64,000 nucleotides of DNA from Cutibacterium porci (GTDB taxonomy: Bacteria > Actinomycetota > Actinomycetes > Propionibacteriales > Propionibacteriaceae): NCBI RefSeq assembly GCF_009696315.1, contig NZ_VUMG01000003.1, positions 372,001-436,000 of the forward strand, in the 5' to 3' direction. A program made the position numbers and the translations under genes. Positions 16,644 to 28,111 of the stretch are shown here, in pieces (position 1 is the stretch's first letter; every line of letters starts with the position of its first letter). The notes beneath the pieces are model-generated. The model was not told the DNA's origin and did no database searches. It saw only the letters and a program-made list of their open reading frames with translations.

Positions 16644-17680
16644 CGAGACCTCAGTTTTCCGGACAGCCAGCCTTTAACCCAGTCCGGATTGTCAGCCATC
16701 CATGTCGATATGGCAGTGTCGGTCTGGCCACCGCGCTTAGTGGTATCGACCATAAGATGCTCAAGACTCGATAGGTGGGCGTCGTCGATTGCGAGATTCT
16801 GGACGAGCTGGGCAGCTTTAGGATGGTCCTTCTCAAATCCGGGCCGACCAAAGCTGTAAATGAGTTCGGCATTAGAGATAGCATTCTTGGGATCATCAAG
16901 ATCACGTACCGGGTAGGCATCGTAGGCCCAGTGAGGCCGCCACAGTGTAACCGCGACGTTACTGCCCGCCTTGGTCGATTTTTGAAGTTGGGCAAGCATT
17001 GCCGGCGTCGATGAGGTCTTGAGGCTAATATTCGATAACCCGTACATCGGCAGTGTTTGGTTAGCTATAGTTTTCGTCATCTCAGCGCCTGGTTCGATGC
17101 TATAAATGACATTTCCATAAGCACTACCAGTTTTCTTTAGATCCGCGATAGAATGCGCTGGCGAATCCTTATTCACAGCAATGGTGAGTTTCGCGTTATC
17201 GTACCAACATCCAAGATTCTCCAACTGCGGTCCATATTTGCGAATGTAACCAGCCTGGGTTACTGGAAGCCAAGAATCAGTGATGATGTCGATGTCGCCG
17301 TCAGCAGTTGCTTGATACCCAACTCCGGCGTCGAATCCTTTGATAGTGACGGTGTATCCATCTTTTGTAAGAACTTGTTTAATGAGCCCTGCCGTCGCCC
17401 ACGACTCGTCCCAGCCGTTGAACGCACCGATCGTCAGCGTGGTGTTGGTATCGGGCTTCATCGCCGTGATGTCCTTGGAACGCGCGCCCGGGGCGCAGTG
17501 GGTCCATTTCTGGTCAGGCGTAGCTCCAGCATGGGCTACCGGAGTCGACTCAGCCCCCGGCTTCGATGCGTTGGCCGCCTCCTCGCTGCTGTTGTAAGCC
17601 CCAGCAGCACCGGAACACCCAGCAATCCCCAGCCCAATCAGGCCTGCCATAAGCACCTTAGCTACCGCACTACGCATCAT
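16640..17680 (-). CDS. glycine betaine/choline-type ABC binding lipoprotein (orphan)
   Basis: A 346-residue lipoprotein of the OpuAC/ProX family. The signal ends GLGIAGC with a lipid-accepting Cys near residue 20. A linker of about 30 residues precedes the binding domain: TLTIGAFNGWDESWATAGL, DIITDSWLPVT, GCWYDNAKLTIAVNK, then TLWRPHWAYDAYPVRDL. The Trp residues in these segments are where such proteins cage a quaternary amine. No permease or ATPase gene is nearby, so it is either an orphan or works with a system elsewhere. I chose the first of two adjacent ATG codons at 17680, downstream of GGGAGATGG. It overlaps the spermidine-synthase-like gene. Confidence 0.88.
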   Translation of the reverse strand: MMRSAVAKVLMAGLIGLGIAGCSGAAGAYNSSEEAANASKPGAESTPVAHAGATPDQKWTHCAPGARSKDITAMKPDTNTTLTIGAFNGWDESWATAGLIKQVLTKDGYTVTIKGFDAGVGYQATADGDIDIITDSWLPVTQAGYIRKYGPQLENLGCWYDNAKLTIAVNKDSPAHSIADLKKTGSAYGNVIYSIEPGAEMTKTIANQTLPMYGLSNISLKTSSTPAMLAQLQKSTKAGSNVAVTLWRPHWAYDAYPVRDLDDPKNAISNAELIYSFGRPGFEKDHPKAAQLVQNLAIDDAHLSSLEHLMVDTTKRGGQTDTAISTWMADNPDWVKGWLSGKLRSR

Positions 17681-17783
17681 CCATCTCCCATCCTCCCGCG
17701 ACACGGGCCCACCGAGCTGCCCCGGAAGGCCCGTCCTGACTGTAGTCCGCACCCCTCGACGCCCGGCCTGGGATGCTTGAGTC

Positions 17784-18161
17784 ATGACCACATTGTGTCC
17801 CTGCGGATCAGGACGAAATTATGACCAATGCTGCGGACCGATCCTCGACGACCCTCGTCGCGCCGAGACCGCTGAAGCGCTCATGAGGTCGCGCTACACC
17901 GCAAACGCTCTGGGACGGTGGAACCACCTGTGGGCTACGTGGCACCCGAGAACCCGCCCTGATGTCGTTGACGCACAGGGCCTGAAATGGACGAAGCTAC
18001 AAATCCTATCCACCACACAAGGCCAGCCAGGCGATACCACAGGAGTAGTGGAATATCGCGCCTCATATCAAGTAGGTAAACGCCACGAGGTCCTCCATGA
18101 AGTGTCCCGTTTCCAGCGTCGCGCAGGCCGCTGGATGTACGTCGACGGAGATATTGACTAG
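17784..18161 (+). CDS. YchJ family (UPF0225) SEC-C protein
   Basis: A 125-residue protein. The N-terminal SEC-C zinc motif is complete: CPCGSGRNYDQCC. An NTF2-like domain follows (AEALMRSRYTANALG, LWATWHPRTRP, VEYRASYQVG, VSRFQRRAGRWMYVDGDI). This is the YchJ/UPF0225 pattern; the family is cytosolic and of unknown biochemical role, and its zinc motif resembles the SecA C-terminus. The length is slightly below the Escherichia coli relative because the C-terminal second zinc motif is absent, which is usual in actinobacteria. Divergent from the betaine-type binding protein. Confidence 0.85.
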   Translation: MTTLCPCGSGRNYDQCCGPILDDPRRAETAEALMRSRYTANALGRWNHLWATWHPRTRPDVVDAQGLKWTKLQILSTTQGQPGDTTGVVEYRASYQVGKRHEVLHEVSRFQRRAGRWMYVDGDID

Positions 18162-18352
18162 ACGCTCACGTCCCGGGGTTTTTCTCTACCGCTTTTTCAT
18201 GGGCCACACCTGGACCGAACTAGTCCCCCAACTGTTCGTCCTTTCGCCATCCAGCGTTCATGGATCTGTGGCGTCACCGTCCTGTGGCACCGCTGTGATG
18301 GCGATCGAAGGTACAAAGAAACGTCTAGCTACCAGCGTCAAGGAGCCCTACA

Positions 18353-20473
18353 GTGCCGTCACTCAGTCGTCGCCGCCTCATCTTGGGTGGAGCTTTCATT
18401 ACCCTGACCGGAGTGGCCGCCGTCAAGGGATGGCCAGCCGGCGCGGCCCCGTACACAACCACCGGCAGCGTCGACGGGCGGCTTGGAGCCCGCGGATGCA
18501 TCGCTGTGCTGCCCGACACACAGTTCTATTCCCGTTACGGCGTCGCCGGCGCCGACCTATTCGCCAAGCAATACCCCGGCCTACCGAACCCCTACGACTG
18601 CCAGACCGCGTGGATCGTTGACAACACTGAGAAGTATCGGATCGCAATGACTCACCACCTTGGTGACGTGGCTGACCAATCTGGCAAGGGTCACGAGGAC
18701 CAGTACGTCGTCGCCTCCCGCGCTATGAAGATCATGGACGACGCCCGAACGCCGTACTCAATTATTCCCGGCAACCACGACGTCGCTGACGACTTCACCT
18801 ACTACCGTGCCTGGTTTCCGCCGTCTCGCCAGAAGACGTCACCGAGCTTCCGGGGAATGGGACCCAGCGGATTATCAAACTGGCACCAGTTCGACGTCGC
18901 CGGTGTGCCGATGATGGCCGTCAACCTGCCATGGGGGTCCGATTCCGCCGACCTAGACTGGGCCGAAAGCGTGCTGCAGGCCCATCGCACCGTGCCGACA
19001 ATCATCACGACTCACCAGATCATCGACATCTCTGCCGACGGTACCGCCTTGTCGACCGACTTTGGCCAGCGGATCTGGGACCGTCTCATACGCTCCTACG
19101 ACCAGGTCTTTCTCACCATCAACGGCCACCACCACGGAGCCACAAACCGGATCCTCACCAATGACGCAGGTCACCCAGTGTTCCAGCAGCTCCTCGACTA
19201 CCAGATGGCTTACCAGGGTGGCAACGGCCTCATGGCACTCATGGAGTTCGACTTCACCCACAACCAGTTGTCGCAGACAGCCTTCTCTCCGTGGGTACCA
19301 CTCAAGGGCTCCAAAGCGAACTCCCTGGACCGCGCCTTACTGGAAGGGCCAGGCGACACATGGACGACGACCTTCGACTTCGCGTCCCGATTCGCCAGCT
19401 TCGGAGCCGACTTCCACCCCCAAGGCTCAGTGCCCTCAGCCACCACGGCCCTTCGCGAGCACCTACGCAGCAGCTTCACCCCTGTCGCCGCCCTACCACT
19501 GATCGAGCCAGCCAACGAGGAGGACTACCCCACGGTGCCAGGGACCGTCGCCCACTGGCGGCCAATGGTCATTGACGGTCGACTCATCGAGAAGGACATC
19601 TCCGGCAACCACAACGACATGCACCTCGTCGTGGCCGGACATGCCCCCAACTCTGCGTCCCTGGTCGACAGCCACATGAAATACAGCTCCGGGGGTTACG
19701 CAGTGAAACTCACCCCGGCGTCGAAGGGAAATTTCTCGTACTTCGCCACAGCCGCCGATGCCCCCGTCAATAAGGAGCGTCTGGCGCACGGGTATACCTT
19801 CGAAACCTTCGTCATGATCGACAAAAAGTACAGCTCAGACAACTATTGGTGCGCCTTTGTATGTCGTGGGGGCAGGCGTGAAGAGCTGCCCAACTTCAAC
19901 GTGCCTGGGACTGATACCGACGACCGTGACGAGCCACCGATGGCCGGAGCCGTCTCGAGTCTTAAAGAGTTCCAGTGGGCGTTCACCACCATCAGCCCGA
20001 TTGGGTTCGGTTACTCTAATTGGTCCGGTGATGTCGACCTCGGCAAGTGGTACCACATCGCCATCGTCGACGATCCGACCGAGGGCTCGGTCGTCATGTA
20101 TGTCAACGGCGTACCGATGCTACGCAATACCTACGGCACACAAGGGTCGGCACACGGCATCAACGGATTCGACGACAAGCCATGGATCATCGGCGGCAGT
20201 GTTTACGCGGGCACGATGGACAAGGGATTCCTTGGACTTATCGGGGAGACCCGTCTCATCGACCACCCAACCACCCCGACGCAGTGGCTGACGGCCCGCG
20301 CAGTGAAGAGCACACCGGCCCCCTCAACATCGGCGACCTCGATCCCGTCCAAAACAGCCCCGGCGGCAACTGCAACCGCTCCCTCGGATTCCGCGGGCGC
20401 AGCCTCGGCCCACCGCGGGCGCACCGTACACCGCCGACATCGACCCACCGCATTGCCGCACACCGGCCGCTGA
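18353..20473 (+). CDS. Tat-exported calcineurin-like phosphoesterase with LamG-type domain
   Basis: A 706-residue exported enzyme. SRRRLILGG opens a twin-arginine signal ending near residue 32. The metallophosphoesterase domain (about 45-310) has all metal-site motifs: LPDTQFY, HLGDVADQ, IPGNHDV, TTHQI and NGHHHG. A concanavalin/LamG-like domain follows (about 400-640; DISGNHNDMHL, YTFETFV, WYHIAIV, VMYVNGVPM). The last 60 residues are Ala/Thr/Pro-rich and end LPHTGR, a sortase-like LPXTG motif with no membrane helix after it. The GTG start has AAGGAG seven bases upstream. Substrates of such secreted enzymes vary (nucleotides, phospholipids); none can be assigned. Confidence 0.88.
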   Translation: MPSLSRRRLILGGAFITLTGVAAVKGWPAGAAPYTTTGSVDGRLGARGCIAVLPDTQFYSRYGVAGADLFAKQYPGLPNPYDCQTAWIVDNTEKYRIAMTHHLGDVADQSGKGHEDQYVVASRAMKIMDDARTPYSIIPGNHDVADDFTYYRAWFPPSRQKTSPSFRGMGPSGLSNWHQFDVAGVPMMAVNLPWGSDSADLDWAESVLQAHRTVPTIITTHQIIDISADGTALSTDFGQRIWDRLIRSYDQVFLTINGHHHGATNRILTNDAGHPVFQQLLDYQMAYQGGNGLMALMEFDFTHNQLSQTAFSPWVPLKGSKANSLDRALLEGPGDTWTTTFDFASRFASFGADFHPQGSVPSATTALREHLRSSFTPVAALPLIEPANEEDYPTVPGTVAHWRPMVIDGRLIEKDISGNHNDMHLVVAGHAPNSASLVDSHMKYSSGGYAVKLTPASKGNFSYFATAADAPVNKERLAHGYTFETFVMIDKKYSSDNYWCAFVCRGGRREELPNFNVPGTDTDDRDEPPMAGAVSSLKEFQWAFTTISPIGFGYSNWSGDVDLGKWYHIAIVDDPTEGSVVMYVNGVPMLRNTYGTQGSAHGINGFDDKPWIIGGSVYAGTMDKGFLGLIGETRLIDHPTTPTQWLTARAVKSTPAPSTSATSIPSKTAPAATATAPSDSAGAASAHRGRTVHRRHRPTALPHTGR

Positions 20474-20513
20474 GCCGGTGCAGCGATGGGTCGAGCCGGG
20501 GCGGACTCGCACC

Positions 20514-23087
<2,574 letters not shown>

Positions 23088-23103
23088 TACATGCCTCACT
23101 GAA

Positions 23104-23124
23104 GTTGAGTTGCTATGACTCAAG
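23104..23124. promoter_or_regulatory. HAIR operator (HspR site) overlapping the clpB -10
   Basis: GTTGAGT-N7-ACTCAAG, one mismatch from the known HspR consensus CTTGAGT-N7-ACTCAAG. It covers the -10 and start region of clpB. Confidence 0.88.
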
Positions 23125-23150
23125 TATGAACCCTAACGGGATACAGTCAA
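23122..23150 (-). promoter_or_regulatory. clpB promoter
   Basis: On the minus strand TTGACT (23150-23145) and ATACTT (23127-23122) are 17 bases apart, 35 bases above the start codon. They lie between two HAIR repeats. Confidence 0.6.
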
Positions 23151-23155
23151 GTGAA

Positions 23156-23176
23156 GTTGAGTGACTGCGACTCAAC
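23156..23176. promoter_or_regulatory. second HAIR operator, upstream of the clpB -35
   Basis: GTTGAGT-N7-ACTCAAC, a perfect inverted repeat that differs from the HspR consensus only at the outer bases. It begins five bases above the -35 of clpB. Confidence 0.85.
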
Positions 23177-23269
23177 TATCCCAGCGAGGCTGTTCCACTC
23201 CCACCGCAAAGTCACCGAAGAGTCCAGTCACGTCAACCAAGACGGGCACATGGCTGGACTCCCGGTGAC

Positions 23270-24628
23270 TCACACGTGCGGCTTAACTTGACTCGTGTAG
23301 ATCCCTTCTAGGGTCGCTCGCAGCTTCGACATCGTCGGTTTGAGCTCTCCACCCTGCTGGATCACCGAGGCGACGGCTTTGGCGATTTCCTGGTCTCCTC
23401 CGGGCACAAAGACGCGGGCGTAATCCTGCGGCCGGGTAGCGTCGAGCTGCTTAATGGCTTGGCCAATAAGCGGGTTCTCCTTAAGCAGCTTCGACGTGTC
23501 AGAGGTGGTGCACACCGGCATATAGCCAGTTGCAGCGGAAAGATCAATAGTGTTCTCAGCGTTGGTGAGGAAGCCAATGAACTTCGCGGCGGCAAGCTGC
23601 TTGTCTTTACTGGAGCGAGAGCAGATCGCTACGCCGGCACCGCCGGTCGGGCAGACCGAATGAGTCGTGACAGGGCCACCGGGCAAAAAGCCCACACCCA
23701 CCTCGAACTTGTTGCCTACGGCTTTCTGCACTCCGACTAACGATCCTGTGGAGCCGATGGTGGCAGAGCACGCACCGGCTGCCATGTCATCGGTGGACTC
23801 GTTAGAGGAGACGCCGGCCCACTTGTCGGTGAGGACAGCGTCACGCACGAAGGTTAGGGCCTGGATGGAGTTGTCAGAATCGCAGGTGATGTCAAACGAA
23901 TCTTTCTTGGACCATCCACCACCGTAGCCCCACAAAATGTTCTGCAAGGTCCAACCGGCGTAATCGGTCACCGATGGGAACTGATAGGCGTACTGAGCAC
24001 CCGTCTTGGCGTTTTGGAGCTTGCCAGCCCAGGTCCTCCACTCATCCCACGTTCGGGGAGCACGATCAGGCAGACCAGCAGCCTTGAAATGGCTCTTGTT
24101 GTAGTAGAACAACGGCGTTGAGCGTGCGAAAGGTAGAGCGTACAGATGGTCCTTGTACCGGTAGTCGTCAATCAGCCCTTTGCGGTAGGCCGTGACATCA
24201 ACCTTGGCGGCTTTTAGCACATCGTCGAGAGGGATGATGGCATCTTGCATGTAGTAGCGAAACCACCACACATCTGATCCGATGATGACGTCTGGGGTGT
24301 CCTGGCCGGTGAGGGCAGTCTGGAATTTCTGCGCGACCTCCTCATATGAGGAACCAGCCGGCACGATCCTGACGGCGATGCCCTCCTTAGCCTTGAAGTC
24401 GGTGCAGATCTTCGATGTGACGTCACCGGATCCGCCAGGGTTATTCGTCCAGAACGTAATCTCGGAAGCCGGTTTGACACCCGAAAAGTCAATCGCGGAA
24501 GCGCCCGTACTGCTCCCCTGAGAATTGACAGATGAAGGCCCCGAACAGGCTGCCAGACCAAGGGCCCCGACTCCAAGGGCCGCCATGGTCATCAGCCGAC
24601 GCCGGCTGATGGGGTTGAGATCAGACAC
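23270..24628 (-). CDS. sugar ABC transporter substrate-binding lipoprotein
   Basis: A 452-residue cluster-1 (MalE/UgpB-like) binding protein. The N-terminus has both a twin-arginine-like segment (ISRRRLM) and a lipobox (LGLAACSG), so it is probably a Tat-exported lipoprotein. The body shows ITFWTNNPGGSGDV, FQTALTGQDTPDVI and WRTWAGKLQNAKTGAQYAY, normal for glycerol-phosphate/disaccharide binders; the sugar is not predictable. The GTG at 24628 follows GGAGAG; the open frame further upstream runs into the intergenic region. It is the last of three genes, after two permeases, the reverse of the common order. No ATPase gene is present, so a shared MsiK-type ATPase elsewhere is likely. Confidence 0.9.
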   Translation of the reverse strand: MSDLNPISRRRLMTMAALGVGALGLAACSGPSSVNSQGSSTGASAIDFSGVKPASEITFWTNNPGGSGDVTSKICTDFKAKEGIAVRIVPAGSSYEEVAQKFQTALTGQDTPDVIIGSDVWWFRYYMQDAIIPLDDVLKAAKVDVTAYRKGLIDDYRYKDHLYALPFARSTPLFYYNKSHFKAAGLPDRAPRTWDEWRTWAGKLQNAKTGAQYAYQFPSVTDYAGWTLQNILWGYGGGWSKKDSFDITCDSDNSIQALTFVRDAVLTDKWAGVSSNESTDDMAAGACSATIGSTGSLVGVQKAVGNKFEVGVGFLPGGPVTTHSVCPTGGAGVAICSRSSKDKQLAAAKFIGFLTNAENTIDLSAATGYMPVCTTSDTSKLLKENPLIGQAIKQLDATRPQDYARVFVPGGDQEIAKAVASVIQQGGELKPTMSKLRATLEGIYTSQVKPHV

Positions 24629-24710
24629 AGTAATGCTCTCCTTGCACGGATCGGTTTGTGTGAATCGGTTAGATCGATCTAGGTGTGACGAGTCGGATGT
24701 GATTGAGGGA

Positions 24711-25610
24711 TTACTTGACTGCCCCCTGGGTAAGACCGGCGACGAGATATCGCTGGAGTAAGACAAAAACGACCAAAATCGGCACAATCACGAACACCGC
24801 ACCTGCCATGAGAACGGGGTAGACACCAGCGTCGGAGTCAACCGCTTGTAGCGCAGTTAACCCCACCGGCAACACCATTCGTGAGGTATCAGAGGTGATA
24901 ACGAGCGGCCAAATGTAGTTGTTCCACTCATCAACAATCGTCACCAGCGCGACGGTGGCAATCGCCGGAGTAGACATCGGAATCACCATCCGACATAGGC
25001 GGGTGAGGTGCCCAGCACCGTCCATCTCGGCTGCCTCCATCACGTCGACGGGCAGCGACAGAAAATGCTGCCTCAATAAAAACGTGCCGAACGCCGTGCC
25101 AAGCCCGGGCACGATGATGCCCCAATAGCTGTTGACGCCGCCCAGCTGGGAAATGAGCACGTAATTAGGGACCAACGAGACCTGTGCAGGAACCATAAGG
25201 GCCACCAGAACCAGAACGAAGATGATGTTGCGTCCTGGGAAGCGCAGGAAGGCAAACGCATAGGCACTAGTGCAGGCAAGGACTAGTTTCACCGTCGCAC
25301 CAATGACTGTGACAATGACGGTATTGAGGAATAACCGTGGAAAGTTGATCGCGCGCGACGCCTGACGATAAGCATCAAAAGCCCAATGGTGAGGCCACCA
25401 AACGACATCTTGAGCCACAATCTCGGAAGGGGTTTTGAACGATCCCAACACCATCCACAACAGCGGAAGCACCACGATAAGGGTTGCAACAGTCATTGGA
25501 AGATATCCGGTAAATACCTTGGCGACGCCACTCTGCGTCCCAACAACAGACTCGTCGACGCGGCGTGGTCGAGTGATCGCCGCGCGACGAACAGCAGCGT
25601 TTAGGCTCAT
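24711..25610 (-). CDS. sugar ABC transporter permease (MalG/UgpE type)
   Basis: A 299-residue inner-membrane permease with six predicted helices. The EAA loop that contacts the ATPase is clear: EAAEMDGAGHLTRLCRMVIPM, with the typical VALVTIVDEWNNYIWPLV after it. The N-terminal 30 residues are polar and basic. The ATG at 25610 overlaps the stop of the preceding permease by four bases (ATGA), so the two are coupled in translation. It pairs with the other permease to form the channel for the substrate-binding lipoprotein encoded next. Confidence 0.92.
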   Translation of the reverse strand: MSLNAAVRRAAITRPRRVDESVVGTQSGVAKVFTGYLPMTVATLIVVLPLLWMVLGSFKTPSEIVAQDVVWWPHHWAFDAYRQASRAINFPRLFLNTVIVTVIGATVKLVLACTSAYAFAFLRFPGRNIIFVLVLVALMVPAQVSLVPNYVLISQLGGVNSYWGIIVPGLGTAFGTFLLRQHFLSLPVDVMEAAEMDGAGHLTRLCRMVIPMSTPAIATVALVTIVDEWNNYIWPLVITSDTSRMVLPVGLTALQAVDSDAGVYPVLMAGAVFVIVPILVVFVLLQRYLVAGLTQGAVK

Positions 25611-26587
25611 GAGTAGTGGACCCGCCTTTCGAGAAAACGCATCTGGATGACGGTCAAGATGAGCAAAATGACGACGAGGATTGTCGACTGGGCAGCCGAA
25701 TATCCGGCACGGTTGTACGTCCCGAAGGCCTGAATGTACGAGGAATACATCAGAGTTGAGGTGCCCTGCCCCAACGGAGTCATGATCTTGATGATGTCGA
25801 AGGCTTGCAGGGACGACAGCATCGTCGTCAAGGTGAGGAAGAAGGTCGTCGGGGACAGCAGCGGCCACACCACCGACGTGAACGTGCGATGACGGGAGGC
25901 ACCATCGAGGGCGGCCGCTTCAAGCAGGTCACGCGGCACCCCTTGTAATGCTGCCAGGTAGATGACAGCGCAGTAGCCGAGGTTCTTCCAGACGTAGACG
26001 ATGATGACCATCACAAGGGCCAGCCGCGGGCTGTTAAACCACTGGGGAACTGGCAGCCGTGCATCCCGCAGAATCGCTGACAGCACGCCAGTGACCGGGT
26101 CAAAGATGAACGTCCACACCATGCCGATGCCGACACCCGAAAGCACGTACGGGGCGAAGACGATCGCCCGAGCGGCATTGCGTCCCACTAGCTGACGGTT
26201 GAGGACGACGGCTAATCCCAGGCCGATGAGCATTGATAGCCCCACAGTGGCGACCGTGAAGATAGCAGTCGTCGTCAGGACCGTCCCTGCGTCTCGGGTG
26301 AGAAACTCCTTGTAATTCTGGAGGCCTACCCACGTCGCGTTGGCAGAACCAAGGGTCCAGTCAAGGGCGGAATAGTAGATATTGAGAAAGAATGGCCGGT
26401 AGACGAATAGCGCAATAAGAATCGCGTTTGGAGCCACAAAAGCCACGAACAGGAGAGCTTCCCGCCGCGTTCTTGACCGCCGGGTTGAGGGCGGAATGGC
26501 AGCTGTGTGGTCTGACGCCCGACGTGTGGCCGAAGCCGTCGCGGTGTACGAAATTGCCGGTACGGCATCGTCAACTCCGATATTCAC
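25607..26587 (-). CDS. sugar ABC transporter permease (MalF/UgpA type)
   Basis: A 326-residue permease. A polar start of about 45 residues precedes helix one (LLFVAFVAPNAILIALFV), then FFLNIYYSALDWTLG and a binding-protein-dependent permease domain with the EAA motif EAAALDGASRHRTFTSVVWPL. The GTG at 26587 is chosen because GGAGG lies seven bases upstream; the longer open frame overlaps the divergent brnQ promoter. First gene of the permease-permease-binding protein operon. Substrate unknown. Confidence 0.9.
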   Translation of the reverse strand: MNIGVDDAVPAISYTATASATRRASDHTAAIPPSTRRSRTRREALLFVAFVAPNAILIALFVYRPFFLNIYYSALDWTLGSANATWVGLQNYKEFLTRDAGTVLTTTAIFTVATVGLSMLIGLGLAVVLNRQLVGRNAARAIVFAPYVLSGVGIGMVWTFIFDPVTGVLSAILRDARLPVPQWFNSPRLALVMVIIVYVWKNLGYCAVIYLAALQGVPRDLLEAAALDGASRHRTFTSVVWPLLSPTTFFLTLTTMLSSLQAFDIIKIMTPLGQGTSTLMYSSYIQAFGTYNRAGYSAAQSTILVVILLILTVIQMRFLERRVHYS

Positions 26588-26749
26588 CCCAGTCCCTCCA
26601 TGTGGGCAACACGAGGAGGTTAGGAGGGCGACATGACCCCGTTCCGAGTGCGAGATGACGCGAATCGGTCGGCCAGATGAACTCTCATCCGCATGTGTGG
26701 GAAAGGCCACCGCGACAGCGATGTGCACCACCCTGGCAAGATATTGCCT

Positions 26750-28105
26750 ATGTCCGATCTGCGAACCGCACCCACACATACGGCCCTCCTCATCGGGCTG
26801 ATGACATTCGGGCTGTTTTTCGGTGCGGGAAACCTCATCTTCCCCGTCGAGCTCGGGCGTCTCGCTGGCCCCAACGCCACCGTGACTGGCGCAGGATTCC
26901 TCGTCACCGCAGTCGGAATCCCCATCGTGGCCATCATCTCCTCTGCGGTGTCGGGATGCTCAAGTGTCCATGACATGACCTCGCGGGTGTCCCCTACATA
27001 TGCCACGATTTTCACCTGCCTGCTGTATTTGACGATTGGTCCAGCATTCGCCATCCCGAGGACGGCCACCGTCTCTTACGAAGTCGGTGTGGCTCCCGTC
27101 CTCCACAGCGACGGCGTGGCACTGCCCATCTTCACCGTCGCGTTCTTCACCCTCGCTCTAGTCGCCGCGCTCAAACCCGGAAAGCTGATGGACTGGGTAG
27201 GGCGCTACCTGACGCCACTCTTTCTAGCCCTACTGGCTATCCTCATCGCGGCAACCCTGATCTACCCCATGCCAACCACCGCGCGCCCTCCCGAGCCGCC
27301 GTACGATCACCAGGTCTTCATGCGGGGATTTCTGGACGGCTACAACACCATGGACGCGCTAGCATCCCTAGCATTCGCCATCGTCATCGTTGAGGCGATC
27401 AATCGACGTGGCTTGACGAGCCGCCACGACGTCACCCGCATGACAATCCGTGCCGGGCTCATCGCCGCCATCCCGCTCACCCTCGTCTATGTGTCCCTGG
27501 CTTGGCTTGGTCGCACATCCACCGTCGCTGTTCCGCACGCCGACAATGGCGGTGCCGTTTTAGCCGGGGTCTCACGTCACTATTACGGAGCGGCAGGTCA
27601 AGCTCTCATAGCTGCAATTGTGCTGGTCGCCTGTCTCAAGACAGCGATCGGCTTGATCGTGGCGTGTGCCGAGATTTTTCGCCGCATGTTCCCGGCCGGG
27701 CCATCGGTTCGACTCTGGGTGGTTATCTTTAGCGTGGGGTCGGCTGTCATCGCCAATGCCGGCCTGACGACGATTATCGCCTGGTCCACCCCGGTCCTCA
27801 TGTTCCTTTATCCGTTAGCGATCACGACGATTATTTTGGGGTTGCTTGATCCGTGGCTAGGCAGCAGCCGCATTCCCCACCGCGTCATGACTGGATGTGT
27901 CGTCTTGGCCGCCCTGCCCGATCTTGCGCGCTCCTTGCCCGTCCAGGGGGCGGCAACCCGCGCCATGACCCGTGCCGCCGACGCGATCCTGCCCTGGGCC
28001 TCCGACGGTCTCGGTTGGGCCCTTCCCGCCATTATTGGTCTTGCCGTCGGGTGGGCAGTCAGCCTCGTTTCGGGACGCTCGCGCCGTTGGGGTACCAGCA
28101 GCTGA
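26750..28105 (+). CDS. brnQ: branched-chain amino acid carrier, BrnQ/LIVCS family
   Basis: A 451-residue permease with about twelve helices that takes up Leu, Ile and Val with Na+ or H+. LIVCS hallmarks are FGLFFGAGNLIFP at residues 20-33, TIGPAFAIPRTATVSYEVG near 95-112 and GYNTMDALASLAFAIVIVEA near 205. The ATG at 26750 gives a standard N-terminus (MSDLRTAPTHTALL); the frame remains open upstream but without similarity. The ribosome site is poor. It diverges from the sugar ABC operon and converges on the HAD hydrolase with six bases between stops. Confidence 0.92.
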   Translation: MSDLRTAPTHTALLIGLMTFGLFFGAGNLIFPVELGRLAGPNATVTGAGFLVTAVGIPIVAIISSAVSGCSSVHDMTSRVSPTYATIFTCLLYLTIGPAFAIPRTATVSYEVGVAPVLHSDGVALPIFTVAFFTLALVAALKPGKLMDWVGRYLTPLFLALLAILIAATLIYPMPTTARPPEPPYDHQVFMRGFLDGYNTMDALASLAFAIVIVEAINRRGLTSRHDVTRMTIRAGLIAAIPLTLVYVSLAWLGRTSTVAVPHADNGGAVLAGVSRHYYGAAGQALIAAIVLVACLKTAIGLIVACAEIFRRMFPAGPSVRLWVVIFSVGSAVIANAGLTTIIAWSTPVLMFLYPLAITTIILGLLDPWLGSSRIPHRVMTGCVVLAALPDLARSLPVQGAATRAMTRAADAILPWASDGLGWALPAIIGLAVGWAVSLVSGRSRRWGTSS

Positions 28106-28111
28106 GGAGCT

